Shown here: piece after piece, positions 1 to 10,632 of the stretch | Layout: each line of letters opens with the position of its first letter | Numbering within the stretch: position 1 is the stretch's first letter | NCBI GenBank assembly: GCA_047967505.1 | Contig: CM106541.1 | Strand: one strand, 5' to 3' | DNA from: Dipteris shenzhenensis | Lineage: Eukaryota; Polypodiophyta; Polypodiopsida; Gleicheniales | DNA: 64,000 nucleotides | Made by a program: the position numbers and the translations under genes | Notes under the pieces: generated by a model | Seen by the model: the letters and a program-made list of their open reading frames with translations, nothing else | Databases searched by the model: none | Told to the model about the DNA's origin: nothing

Positions 1-576
1 CAAGGAAGCATGGACACTTGAGACAATTGCTTAGAATACCAAAGTAGAACTCAACACAATGCCCCAAAGAGTGTGGGCTTTGTTCCATTATGGAGTGTTG
101 GAGAGCTTCTCTCTCTGCATGTAGGAATTGTAAAACATTCTCTCTCTACATGTAGAACTTGCATATAGAAGTTGCATGTAGAACTCGCATGTAGGAGTTG
201 CATGTAGGAGTTGCATGTAGAACTTGCATGTAGGAGTTGCATGTAGAACTCGCATGTAGAACTCGCATATAGGAGTTGCATGTAGAACTCACATGTAGGA
301 GTTGCATGTAGAACTCGCATGTAGGAGTTGCATGTAGAGCTCGCATGTAGAACTCGCATGTAGAGCTCACATGTAGGAGTTGCATGTAGAACTCGCATGT
401 AGGAGTTGCATGTAGAACATGCATGTAGGAATCGTATGTAGAACTTGCATGTAAAACTTGCAAGTTGGATTCTAAGAGGGATTATTTCTAGCCTTATGCA
501 AGTACAAGTGGAGCTTTGCCGCTACTCTACACACACATTATGTTCTACCTAAGTCCATGTTGACACAGAGACAACA
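1..576 (-). repeat. 3' LTR (partial) of a Ty3/gypsy element
   Basis: This is the reverse complement of the LTRs at 25889-27335 and 40685-41980. The LTR begins on the minus strand at 576 with TGTTGTCTCTGTG and runs off the left edge, so its 3' end is not in the window. It shares the line 'GCCCACACTCTTTGG' and the tandem 'acatgta' block with the other copies. The TATA-like motif of the 25889 copy is not preserved here. Confidence 0.88.
150..460. repeat. 12-13-bp tandem repeat array inside the LTR
   Basis: Alternating units such as GCATGTAGAACTC and GCATGTAGGAGTT repeat for about 310 bases. The array explains the open frames with repeating Cys/Tyr/His peptides on the minus strand, which are not genes. 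The other LTR copies carry a related but different array with a 44-bp period. Confidence 0.9.
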
Positions 577-1535
577 TACTCTCGAATCCATTTTATTACC
601 CATCCTTGGGTTATGGCTTATTGCAAGCATGTACCTGGATTGCCATGCCTTTAGTCCAATGGCTGTGGAACTTGTGTCATGCCAGTCGATCCTGCTATAA
701 AGCCTTGGCACCATATAATTTTTGCTTAGTTTTCAGGTACCCTGTATCCACCATTTGCTCGAACAGAGATATGTGGCGTGCTTCTACGAAGATCACTCTT
801 TGATAGAGTCGGCTTGTAATCTGAGCATTGAGCATCGACCCATTCATTGGGATTGAATTTGAGTGGAGGCAAATGGGAATCGAGGTAACATGGGACCTCT
901 AGAATGAATTCCAATGTTTTACAAAATATAGCACTTAGGCGAAGGAAGCGATCAATGTTGCCGCACATTATTTGTTCATGCTACTGAAGTGCTCGGACCA
1001 TTGTGCCTTGGATATTCCATTCTACACCAGAGTATGGTTCGATCATTGGCCAATTAATGGTTTGATCTTCATCCAAAGTGTGTATGTTGGCTTCCAATTT
1101 TTATGCCGTGGAACTTCATAGAACTTGGGATGGGTTCTGAGACATGGAGGTCCACGTAGGTACTCCTTCAAGAAGATTACATCAAAGAGCTTGGGGCGGT
1201 GCCAATCAGGTTGTGGATCTAACTTGCTAATCCAACCTTCACAAATTTGACGCTGATGAAGGTTGGTAGGAAAGTTGTCCAGGGTCCATCCACCTCGAGT
1301 TTTCATATCGGGATATTTGCTCCAAAATTCATTGATGGGGTTACTGGGAAGTGGTATCTCATCAAAATCATACCCATCATTGGAACTTGGCATGGGAGTA
1401 TGGATTGGATTATCTAGATCCTAATATTTAAAATCAAATGTGTCATTTTCTGCTGATGGAAGCACAAGTAGTGTCAGAGGTGATGACGAGGCAGGGAGAG
1501 AATCTGGGGACATGGGGGAGAAATATGGAAGAGTT
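577..1535 (-). pseudogene. 3' internal region of the gypsy element with conserved accessory ORF
   Basis: This stretch matches 39700-40684 in the opposite orientation and leads straight into the LTR at 576. The best coding piece (1393 to 1043) contains PSSNDGYDFDEIPLPSNPI, then FWSKYPDMKTRGGW, then PKLFDV and LKEYLR. A second piece (968 to 726) contains NIDRFLRLSAIFCKTLEF. The two copies agree at the protein level, which suggests a once-functional accessory ORF downstream of integrase. I do not recognise a domain. Similarity to the other copy fades near 1535. Confidence 0.7.
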
Positions 1536-1606
1536 AAGGAAAAAGGAAAAAGGAAAAGTGATACATCAACAAATGAAAAAAAGTGATAATATGTACTTCA
1601 TCTCCA

Positions 1607-2029
1607 CTATAAAGCATTGATAAAAGAACATAATAGGAGTGTATAAAAAAGGCAAAAGGGGGTTAGATTGGGTCTTCTTAAATACCTTTCAAATGCACAT
1701 TGTATACATAGCTTACAGAAGGGTACCCCCCTAAGGTTTTTAGCATTATGTTGCAATGCTTGAAAATGAGGGAGGTTGCAAAGTGCAGACCCTTCATACA
1801 AAGCCAGGGGGGATGGATATATGTTAGATGCTTTACATGCATACTTGGAAGAGAGGGCCATTAACATGGCATAAAAGCACCAATCTACTATGACAAATAG
1901 AGAAGAATTCACTAATGGAGAATGGCAACATGTTTTTAGTTGATGAAAGAGAAGGTTTTTCCTCATAAGTCTTGGACGGATACACATGCTTTGAATCAAT
2001 GCCCTATCAATACTTGGAAAGGTCATCAT
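1607..2029 (-). other. Open frame of unknown meaning (140 codons)
   Basis: A minus-strand open frame of 140 codons lies between the gypsy 3' end and the Copia debris. It is rich in Cys and Leu, with no motif I recognise and no second copy in the window. It may be chance or part of a degraded element. Nothing else identifiable lies in 1536-2020. Confidence 0.15.
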
Positions 2030-2980
2030 CTCAAAAATCCATCAAGTCAAAGGATCTTTCAAAGCTGAGATGTTATATTTGTTGAATATTTAGCACAACC
2101 ATTGGCAAGATTTTATCCTCTACAAGAGAGCTCACAAGACATGATTGAAGTCATGATGTCATTTAGTTTGGATGCAAGACTACACCTGCAACCACAAATG
2201 CCTAACGGATACCCAATAAATCAAGAAAAGCATCCCATTACACTACATGATATGGATGAAGCAGTCATGGATGTTTTTATCGAAGCTATACTTATATAGT
2301 GGCATAAAATCTTGGCAAAACTTTATTGACATAATTTTTTTAGTTTCACAATATTGACAAAACATAATACACTTTTAGATATTTTCTTCTAAATATTAAA
2401 GTAAAAGTTGTAAATCCTAGCAAAATTTTAAGTTTTTTTGCATAAAAGTTTCAAATTGTGGCGAATGTTTCAAACATTTATTTTTATTAGGGAATTCAAA
2501 CCTTCAACACCCATATGAAATTTTCACTTCTTACCGAAACTAACATGAAAAAATCATCCACGAAAGTAGTGCAAGAAAGCTGGACATTAGTGGAAGGAAT
2601 ATGAGCAATGCCTCATTAGATGGCTTGTACTTTGCAAGATAGTAAGCTTTTAGGTCCTCCTTTTAAAAAAATGATAGAGAGCATGCAGATTTAGTCCACA
2701 TGAGAACTCTTTAAGATATAGATGAGCCAAGTTCTTATGAGAAGGATCAAGAGCATGAGCACTGGTAGTAAGCCATGCAACAAGAGATGAATTCTATTAA
2801 AAAGGACTACATTTGGGATCTTGTGGACTTACCTTTTGGAAAGAAGCCAATTAGTACTAAGTGGGTGTGAAAAATTAAGTGAAATCTTGATAGTACCATT
2901 GAAAAGTACAAAGTGAGACTTGTTATCAAAAGGTATGCCCAACAAAAAGCTATAGGTTATGATGAAACATTTGCACCTAC
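2025..2980 (+). repeat. Direct duplication, copy 1 (partner 3462-4303)
   Basis: The two segments share long stretches, for example catctcaaaaatccatcaag, the ACAAGAGAGCTCACAAGACA block and the RT-coding part that follows. They lie about 1.44 kb apart in the same orientation. The second copy is interrupted at 4304 by the TIR element and resumes at about 10663. This looks like tandem duplication or repeated insertion of one Copia-derived unit. Confidence 0.75.
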
Positions 2981-3035
2981 TTCCAGGTTGTGGTGTGTTA
3001 TTGCCTTGGATACCCTTCATGGATGGAAGAGATGA
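2760..3035 (+). pseudogene. Copia reverse transcriptase fragment
   Basis: The translation contains WDLVDLPFGKKPI, TKWV, then KYKVRLVIK and GYDETFAPTSR. These are the N-terminal RT motifs of Ty1/copia elements (usual form W.LV.LP.GKK.IG.KWV followed by RLVAKGY.Q and TFAPV.R). Stops interrupt it after TKWV and after KIK. Only the RT start is present, so it cannot be active. Confidence 0.85.
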
Positions 3036-3240
3036 ATGTTATTAAAAGGAATCACACTTGGAATCTTATGGACTTACCCAATGGCAAGAAGACAATTGGT
3101 AAGTGGGTGTACAAAATTAAGTGAAAGTCTAATGGTACCATTGACAACCACAAAGCCAGACTTGTTACCAAAGTATATGCCTGATAGAAAGGCATAGATT
3201 ATGATGAAACATTTGCACCTACTTCTAGAATACACAAGTA
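3036..3240 (+). pseudogene. Second, abutting Copia RT N-terminal fragment
   Basis: The same RT segment begins again at once: NHTWNLMDLPNGKKTIGKWV, then KARLVTK and IDYDETFAPTSR. The preceding fragment ends where this one begins, so two copies of the same domain start lie head to tail. Frame changes and stops show it is dead. Confidence 0.8.
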
Positions 3241-3254
3241 GCCTCAGTTGAGAA

Positions 3255-3440
3255 ATTTGCATGACGTATATAGCTTTTTGGGTTTATGCTTGTACTATAG
3301 GTGGTTTATATGCCATTTTGTTGAGATTGCTTCACCCCTTAATGCTTTAAAAAAGAAGGGTGTGCCATTCATGTGGGCTGAAAAAGAAGTTGTAGCTTTC
3401 GAGAAGGAGTCAAGAAGTTGAAGGAAAACCTCATATTTCT
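3255..3440 (+). pseudogene. Ty3/gypsy RT thumb/RNase H entry fragment
   Basis: The translation reads YSFLGLCLYYRWF, then EIASPLNALKKKGVPFMW and EVVAFEKES. This matches the conserved gypsy segment FLGL..YYRRFI..F..IA.PL..L.KKG..F.W. It sits inside otherwise Copia-derived debris, so the locus is a patchwork of two retrotransposon superfamilies. It is too short to assign to a lineage. Confidence 0.75.
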
Positions 3441-3461
3441 TGGACAGATGCTATTATGTGT

Positions 3462-4303
3462 GCTCATCATCTCAAAAATCCATCAAGTCAAAGGATCTTT
3501 TAAAGCTGAGATGTTATATTTGTTGAATATTTAGCACAACCATTAGCAATATTTTATCATCTGCAAGAGAGCTCACAAGACATGATTGAATTCATGATGT
3601 CATTTAGTTTGGATGCAAGACTACACCTACAACCACAAATGCCTAATGGTGGATAGCCAAGGAAAGCATCCCATTACACTACATGGTATGGAAGAAGTAG
3701 TCATGGATGTTTTATTGAAGCTATACTTATATATTAGTATAAAATATTGGCAAAAGTTTATTGAGATAATTTTTTTAGTTTCACAATATTAACAGAACAT
3801 AGTATAAGTTGCAAAAGTTTATTGAGATAATTTTTTTAGTTTCACAATATTGATAGAACATAGTATAATATTTACTTATATATTTTCTTCTGAATTTTAA
3901 AGTAAAAGTTGTAAATCCTAGCGAGATTTTAGGTTTTTTGCATAAAAGTTTCAAATTGTGGTAAATGTTTCAAACATTTATGTTTATTAGGGAAACTAAC
4001 ATGAAAAGTCATCCACAGAAGTAGTTCCTCTTGGTATCAAGACAGTAAGCTTTTAGGTCCTCCTTTTAAAACAATGATAGAGAGCATGCAGATGTAGTTT
4101 GCATGAGCACTCTTTAAGATATAGATGAGCCAAGTTCTTATGAGAAGGATCAAGAGCATGAGCACTGGTAGTAAGCCATGCAGCAAGAGATGAATGCTAT
4201 TAAAAAGGACTACATTTAGGATCTTTTGTACTTACCTTTTGGAAAGAAGCCAATTAGTACTAAGTGGGTGTGAAAAATTATGTGAAATCTTGATAGTATC
4301 ATT
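3462..4303 (+). repeat. Direct duplication, copy 2, cut by the TIR element
   Basis: Repeats 2025-2900. Its end encodes the Copia RT start (DYI, LPFGKKPISTKWV, NLDS). The coding line breaks at 4303 and resumes at 10663 with KYKVRLVIK. Comparison with the uninterrupted copy (…gatagtaccattgaaaagtac…) shows where the 6.36-kb element entered. Confidence 0.8.
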
Positions 4304-4332
4304 CATTAGGGGAGAATTGGGGTCTCCAAAAG
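4304..4332 (+). repeat. Left terminal inverted repeat
   Basis: Begins CATTAGGGGAGAATTGGGG, continues TCTC, then one extra C before AAAAGG. It pairs with 10633-10661. Confidence 0.85.
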
Positions 4333-4732
4333 GCCCCCAATTAGTGTTTCCTAATTTCAAACGATTAGTGAGGTATTTGAGGTGTACCAATGGGAGTGCT
4401 CCTTTTTGTGGGGCAATGCCATGTTGAGGTGGAGGGTGGGCAGACCTACAAACAACCCCTATTAGCTACTCCTCTTACACTGGGGACAACTCAAACCATC
4501 CCCCCCCCTCAACCCTTCTCCCATATGCACCTCCCCCAAACAAACCTACAAGTCATTCAAGAGGCGGTGGCCCCTTCTGGGCAAATTTTTCCCCCCTCTC
4601 GCTTGTTACAGGCTTGTCTCCTCCTCTTCATTAGTCTAGCTCCATTCTTTCTCCATATTTCAAACGTGGGAACTCATTTGTCATCTTCTCTGCCCCCTCC
4701 TGCTCTGGTCCACTGTGTTCTCCCTCTCCAGC

Positions 4733-5060
4733 ACCTCCTGTAGCAGCTACTCATTCTCTCTCCATTCCTAACTATAGCACCTCCTACAGCAACAACTGCT
4801 CATCCCCCTCTGCTCTTTCTTCCTCCATTCATAGCTACAGTACCTCCTATAGTGGCTACTCATCCCCCTCTGCTCTTTCTCCCTCCATTCCTAGCTACAA
4901 CACCTCCTGGAGCAGCTGCTCATCCCCCTCTACTCCGTCTCCCTCCATTCCTAGCTACAACACCTCTTGGAGCTTCTCTCAACCTTCAATTGCACCCTCT
5001 ATACCTTCTCCCTCTCTCTCCCTCTACTGGAGCTGCTCTCTCCCTCCAAGCTACACTTTC
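4733..5060 (+). repeat. ~60-bp minisatellite, about four units
   Basis: Units of about 60 bp begin ACCTCCTGGAGCAGCTGCTC and end CCATTCCTAGCTACAAC, with copies near 4790, 4850, 4910 and 4965. The strand is pyrimidine-rich. The open frames with Pro/Leu/Thr repeats here are a consequence of the repeat, not genes. A purine-rich block lies at the opposite end of the element, so the two ends are compositionally inverted. Confidence 0.75.
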
Positions 5061-5145
5061 TAGTCCACTATTGTTGTTGTGACCTCTGTACAAACATGGT
5101 GAGGAGACCATACATGTACTTTGTGTCCCACAGGAGCAAAAATGA

Positions 5146-6381
5146 TTGGGTGAATGGGTGCCTTGCGCCTACAGCTTAAATGATTGGATAGTTATGAGAG
5201 GATCTACCAAGGGTCCACATAAGCTTCCCAAGAGCAAAAGAGGTGATCTTTTGCATGAATGGAAGGGCTGCATCATGAAGTTCAAGCTTGGGAAGAAAGG
5301 ATTTCTTGTGAAGGTGCAACACATCTACATGGGGAAGGACATGTTCCTTCCTCTGTCAAGCAATTAATCGACAATACCATCTCATTGTAAGTCTGCATTT
5401 TGTGTAAGATTTTGAAGTGTAATGAGTCAGCTTGAAATTGTATTTTGAAATAGAACCAGTGTAATGAGTCAGTTTGAAATTGTATTTTGAAATAGCACTT
5501 GTGCATAGCAAATGTATTTCCTTCAGACTTTGAGGAGTGGGAACCAGTCGAGTGCTTCTTAGGTAAGCTTACTGCCATTCATAAGGATTTAGGAAGGCAA
5601 ATGCATGCTGGAGAGAAGTCCTCTGCTTTGAAATAGAGAAATATCTATTGGTATAATGCCAAGTACATTACTCCAAGGATGGCATTAGGCTATTGCCATC
5701 TTCAATGCATTGAAACATCACAATTTGAAGACATGGATTGTAGCATGGTGGACACAAGAACAATGCAATCATACAAGGAAAAGATTGCAAAGGATGTGAG
5801 CATGGCCATGAAGTTTACATTTGGCTCTAAATGGGTAAGGTTGTCTTGGTTTATGCCTCTGCACATTTTTGCTTCTTGTTTTCAAAATATCCAGATGCAC
5901 AGAACAAAAACCATGTGGTCATGCAAGTGCCTACATGAGAATGTCCTTAAGGGTGAATTGGGGAAGCAGGTCAGGTGAACAAAAGGGTGATCTGTTTCAA
6001 TGCCATGTATGTAAGGACAATGTGGTTGTCAAGTACCACATCTCCCACCAAATGTTATATTTTTCTTTCCAATATAGGCACTAGAAGAAAACAAGTGGCA
6101 ATTGGCTCCCCCTTGACTCTAACGACAATGATAATACAGGGGTAAGTTTATGTATTGGTTCTCATTTAGGAGATGTCAAGAATGTGACTGTCACGTCACA
6201 GTGGACTCTCAAGGACATGCAGGAACACCTATTGGTCATGGAGGATGGCATGTCTGAGTCCTTTCACTTTACCTTAAATGGTGAAAAGGTAGGAAAGCAT
6301 GCAAAGAAGCTCGTGCATAGTGCCACTTTTATCCCTCCTGCAATATTGAACAATGTGGGGTGGAACAATTGTGGATTTTGA
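5146..6381 (+). pseudogene. Unknown gene remnant inside the TIR element
   Basis: Several plus-strand pieces look coding but are split by stops: DWIVMRGSTKGPHK and KLGKKGFLVKVQHIYMGKDM (5146-5367), a piece starting MALGYCHLQCIETSQFED (5679), and VTVTSQWTLKDMQEHLLVME through NNVGWNNCGF (6184-6381). A possible intron lies between GGCTCTAAATGG/GTAAGG and a downstream ATATCCAG. No domain is recognised. They could belong to the element or to a captured host gene. Confidence 0.3.
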
Positions 6382-6505
6382 CATTTTTCAATTAATAGTG
6401 GTGCAATTAATTTTGATGTTTTGAATGGTTTTGTTTCATGTCAATGTCAAGTTTTTCCCAAAAAATTTATAATTATTTTTAGTTTTTTATATTTAGAACA
6501 TTTGG

Positions 6506-6514
6506 GTATATATA
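6506..6514 (+). promoter_or_regulatory. TATA-like box before the 6584 ORF
   Basis: TATATATAG lies about 75 bases before the ATG at 6584, a normal plant core-promoter distance. Only the motif and spacing support it. Confidence 0.4.
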
Positions 6515-6583
6515 GCTTATAAAGTTACTTAAGCTTCAAAGTTTCACTATCATAGCCATAGTTCTCCTAGCTACCAAACTACC

Positions 6584-8069
6584 ATGGATTCTGCTAGGTC
6601 TGCCTTCCACGATTTCATCTCCCGTACTCCATCAATTGATAGAGAGGAGGAGTTATTTCCAATCTTTGATAAGAGCATAGATGTCCTAGGCACCTACTTG
6701 GGAGCCTGAGATGATTTTAAAGACCTCATCAAGTACATGCAAGACTACATCGCGAGTTTTGCATATCAACATGATGAGTCTACAAAAAGATGGGTCCCAA
6801 TTGATTATTTGAAGTACTTGTTCAATCAAGAACCTAGGTTCATGAAGCATTTAGATCGCTTTTGAGCCTAGCTCACACCCCAAGGGTTTAGGGAGGTGGA
6901 CACTGATGACCTCCTAGCATGTGGAGTCATCAGAAACATAGGAAATAGGTTCCTATCCTGGGAAACGACCTTTATTTTCCTTCTCCAAGAGGGACAAATG
7001 GAAGAGGAGGCCTCGACCTCAAGCCCTGACCCTGCCCCTTCCCTTTCAAATCCTCTTATTTCTGTAGATGAGCCCAACATCTACAATGAAGAGCCCATAG
7101 ATGAAGAAGCTGAGGAGCGGGAAGCTGCATTGGCCCTAGAAGTGCTCCAACGACCTCTTGAACCCCATTCTACTTCTCAAATTCCATTCGCCTTAGGCAT
7201 CACCTCTATTGACCCCGCAACAATGATATGGTTTCTTACTTCCCTTCTTGTCGATGGAGAACAATACCTCTCTCTCCATGACATAGAGGTTATGTTTGGT
7301 CTTCGAGAGGATGAAGCTCTTGGTATCCTGTGTGGATACGAGGTGGACACAACTATGCAAGAACCTGGGTTTTTGGGAGCAGATGATTCAATAGAAGAGG
7401 TTCTTGCTTTAACAATGGCCCAAATCAAAGATGCATAGACATCAATCTACTCCAACCTACCTAATGTTCTAGAAAAAGCCTCCACATCTCACTCCAAATA
7501 GTAGGAGGCCTCTAGATCCATCCTCATTGACAAAGAGGAAGGGATTGAGCATGATAACTCCATAGTGGTAAGAAACTATGAGCTTTGAATTTCTTCTCTC
7601 TTGGTATACTTTTGCTTTAATGGAATTCTAATATAATGTTGGACTGTTGCAGGAGGCATTTGAGGTCGACCTATTCTCATCTCAACAACGCCTTGTTTGC
7701 AGTAGCTTCGGCCGAGATCACTCACTGGCACATTACCTTGGCCAAGAAAAAGGTCGCTTTGTGGTTATCCACAAAAAGTTTTCTCCATGTGGCACTGATG
7801 ACCTCCTGAAGTGCAAGGCCTTATCAAGAGTAATTGGTCATGCTAACATCAATCACAATGCTGACAAGGTCATTTTGGTGAACCGCATGGCTGCCCTCAA
7901 TGCCTTTGGAACCAATTCTCAAGGTATGGCATTGACGGCAGCAGCCATGTCCCTGGCTAGCAACGACAATAGCGTTGACTCTCTATCGACTAGGTTTAGA
8001 GCTAGGAGAGTATTTGGGAATTCAAAGCCCGATGTTCTCAATGTTTTAGAGAAGAGAGAAAGGCTCTGA
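6584..8069 (+). pseudogene. Unknown protein gene with one likely intron, broken by stops
   Basis: The reading starts MDSARSAFHDFISRTPSID at 6584 and continues through WVPIDYLKYLFNQEPRFM, an acidic linker (EEPIDEEAEEREAALALEV) and DIEVMFGLREDEALGILCG to 7438. A likely intron runs from GTAAGAAACTATG near 7569 to TTGTTGCAG just before 7652. The next exon gives EAFEVDLFSSQQRLVCSSFG, SLAHYLGQEKGRFVVIHKK and a basic C-terminus ending at 8069. TGA and TAG codons interrupt the first part (near 6708, 6863, 7436, 7500), several at sites fitting CAG or CGA before decay. I recognise no family. It converges with the H3-like sequence downstream. Confidence 0.45.
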
Positions 8070-8303
8070 TGCCTTATTGTATATAAATTTTATTTTATAT
8101 GAATACAACTATACTTTTTATATAGTGCCCCATTTTGTGTTCTTTTACAAAATTTATTTTATACTATCATTGTATTTTGTAACTTTAATTGTTGTTGGCA
8201 TTAATATTTTCATTCACTATTCTGTTCAAAAGCATACGATCAAATAAATATTTGCGCTATAATGGTCATTTCTGAGCAATCCAGTAAGAATATCACCGTG
8301 CAA

Positions 8304-8416
8304 CAGAAGGCAAATGTGTTCGGCATTGCGCCTTGGTCAAACAGGCTCCATACATGCCATAGCAAGTTTTACCATTTTTGGGCTCCCCGCGTGATGCCGA
8401 ACACATTCGCCTTCTG
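8304..8416. repeat. 23-bp inverted repeat with 67-bp loop
   Basis: The arm CAGAAGGCAAATGTGTTCGG at 8304-8326 (ending CAT) pairs with 8394-8416 with one mismatch, across 67 bases. It lies between the 3' ends of two convergent genes inside the TIR element. The arm length fits a small-RNA foldback, but a decayed MITE is equally possible. Confidence 0.6.
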
Positions 8417-8612
8417 CACCATGGTGAAAAAACATCATTTAACCACTCAAATTCACACTGAACTTGCATAAACTGATGGAAAGCATCACGTAACATGTAT
8501 AATAGCATGGGAATAGTAATAGAACATAAAAATATCTTTTATTCATTGGCCTCATCAAAGGGCAGAGATTTACAAAATGATTCAGGTTACACCAAATGAA
8601 CCGAAACAACAT

Positions 8613-9134
8613 CTAGGGCCTAAGGGAGGGATTGGAGCGGATGCGCTTGGTGAGTGCAAGGTCCTTGTCCATTACTGTTACTCTTTTGGCATGGATAGCA
8701 CATAAGTTCGCGTCTTCAAAAAGACCTAATGTCATCTGCTCCGTTGCCTCCTAAATTGCTTCCATAGCATTTGAAGTGAAACACACATCGCTCTTGTAAT
8801 GCTATGCTATTTCATGTACAACACGTTGGAAGGGTGCACGAGGAATGAGATTGTCCACATTGGTTTGGAACTTGCGGGTCTCTTAAAGTTCCTTCACGCC
8901 TAATTTTTTGCACCTCTTAATCTTTGGGGGACCCTGCACTAGCCTTTGGACATGGCTCCGTGGCCGCTTGTCCACTTTGAACTTCTTTTGCCTCTTCTCC
9001 CTTGCAACCACCTCTTCAAACTCCTCATCCTGTGTCCTTTGAGGTAGCTTGTGGCACCTAGGGTTCTTCTTTGTCCTTCGTCTCTTTTCCTTTTCACGAG
9101 GCTGTGAGACAGCAGGTTGAGACTCTTGCTCAGC
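8613..9134 (-). pseudogene. Divergent histone H3-like sequence carried in the TIR element
   Basis: Read on the minus strand, the C-terminal part is a full H3 histone fold: ETRKFQ (H3 EIRKYQ), LIPRAPFQRVVHEIA (H3 LIPKLPFQRLVREIA), HYKSDVCFTSNAMEAI, then [20 protein letters not shown] and [10 protein letters not shown] before the stop at 8613. Loop 1 has canonical H3 length, without the insertion usual in CENH3. The N-terminal tail is long (about 90 codons), very basic and unlike the canonical ARTKQTARKS tail. Three in-frame stops break it: 8883-8885, 8802-8804 and 8751-8753. The last two are TAG exactly where H3 has Gln (REIAQ and ALQEA). Upstream of 9134 the frame closes, so the true start or a first exon is not visible. 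Confidence 0.85.
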
Positions 9135-9167
9135 TTAAACTCACATGTGCAATCTTCTATGTAGTGA

Positions 9168-9428
9168 TGACCTGAAAACATGCACAAGGAATCCTAAACT
9201 CACATGTGCATTGGCACTTTTGCCATTATCCTACTGACATTCCCCGCTAGTGGTAATGTGCATTCTTCTATGTAGTGATCACTGTCTCCGCTGTGTGGAG
9301 ATCATATGGAATTGTGTCAATCTCTGTAGAGAATGGCAGTGGTGCCAATCTCATACCATGACCTGAAAACATGCACAAGGAATCCTAAACTCACATGTGC
9401 ATTGGCACTTTTGCCATTATCCTACTGT
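9168..9428 (+). repeat. Direct repeat pair, ~70 bp, 190 bp apart
   Basis: A block starting ATGACCTGAAAACATGCACA and ending TTGCCATTATCCTACTG occurs at 9168-9237 and again at 9358-9428. The TGTGCAAT/CACATGTG words recur nearby. No coding content is evident between about 9135 and 9950. Confidence 0.75.
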
Positions 9429-9959
9429 AGCCAATAAAATTAGTGGAATGTCAATCTATAGGTTCAGTTTGTCTAGATTACCACTAGCGGAGAATGGCAG
9501 TAATGCCAATCTCATGCTGGCAACTACATAATGACACTGAGATCATCAAACTCACATGTGGATTGGAATAGGACACCACTCTACTTGGGCTCTCTGCACC
9601 TCACTTGCTTGCATAGCCAATGTCTAAGAATGGTTCAATCGATTGCAATAACCGAGCAATCCAACATGCCCCTTGCCAACAAACCGAACAACATCATGCA
9701 CTATATCAAAAGGAGGACTCTTTTGGGTGGCAGGGTCTAAAGGATACAAGTTTCCATCCACCCAAAGGGAGCCCAAAGGTCAAGATGCTTCTTCCCTTGC
9801 AATCGAAGACTGTGGAGCACACTTTGAGGAGTTCCACTATATCCCAAAGAGCGTGTGCTTGCATATTCTCCCTCCAGTTGTAGGTTCATATGGTACTTGT
9901 TGGATATGTCCTCAAATGGTGCCATGAGTACTCAAAGAGAGGTATCAGTGATGCAGGCT

Positions 9960-10384
9960 AAAATGTAGGGGAGAGCTGGAAAAGATGGAGCAGTGAGAGG
10001 GAGAGAGTAGCAAGGAAGAGGGAGGAGGAGAAGCAGATGAGGGCAAGAGGAAGAGGAGGAGAAGAGTAGGGTGACAGGTGTAGGAGGGAGGGAAGGAGCT
10101 GCTGTAGAAGGGAGGAGGAGGGGAGGGATGCTACAAGAGGAAGGAGGAGGGGAGAGATTCTGCAGGAGGGAGGAGCAGAGGAGAGGGATCCTGGGCAGCT
10201 GGAGAAGGAGGGGAGAGGAAGGAGGGAGGAGGAGCCAGAAGGAGGAGGAGGAGGGGAGAGGGAGGAGGGAGGAGGAGGAGCAAGACGAAGGAGGGGAGAG
10301 GAGGAGGGAGGGGGAGGGAGGGAGAGGGAGAGCGAGGAGGAGGAGGGAGGGAGGGAGAGAGGGAGAGAGAGGGAGGGAGGGAGG

Positions 10385-10447
<63 letters not shown>

Positions 10448-10450
10448 GGA
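9960..10450 (+). repeat. Purine-rich (GGA/GA)n block
   Basis: Nearly pure G/A strand: GGAGGA-type units passing into (GA)n at about 10390-10442 and GGGAGGGAGG words. It produces long Ser/Leu/Pro frames on the minus strand and Gly/Glu/Arg frames on the plus strand, which are low-complexity shadows. It may form triplex or quadruplex structures. Confidence 0.9.
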
Positions 10451-10632
10451 GGGAGATTCGAAATTTGAAATTCAAATTTCAAAAAGTGGCCCCCTCCCCT
10501 CATTGATGGGGGAAGAGGTGGGCTCACATGTGGGCTTAACCCACCTAGGTTGGGCTGGCTAGGCCTCTTTGGGACCCTCCAAGCCCCTTGCATTAGCCCA
10601 CTAAGCACTCCTTAATCCATTCCTTATGAGGC

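Noticed and set aside
150-460. Regular short repeats as a possible CRISPR array
   Set aside because: No unique spacers of constant length, no cas genes, and the context is a plant LTR.
51-463. Minus-strand open frames with repeating Met-Arg-Val-Leu-His type peptides
   Set aside because: They are translations of the 12-13-bp tandem array in the LTR and have no independent support as genes.
4304-4332. CACTA superfamily assignment from the CATTA terminus
   Set aside because: One base differs, no 3-bp target duplication is visible and no CACTA transposase is present, so the class is left open.
8613-9134. Centromeric H3 (CENH3)
   Set aside because: Loop 1 has canonical H3 length and the alpha-2 and C-terminal parts are closer to canonical H3; only the unusual tail recalls CENH3.
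9958-10608. Frame of 216 codons on the minus strand and 163 on the plus strand
   Set aside because: Low-complexity translation of the (GGA/GA)n block; both strands are open because of composition.
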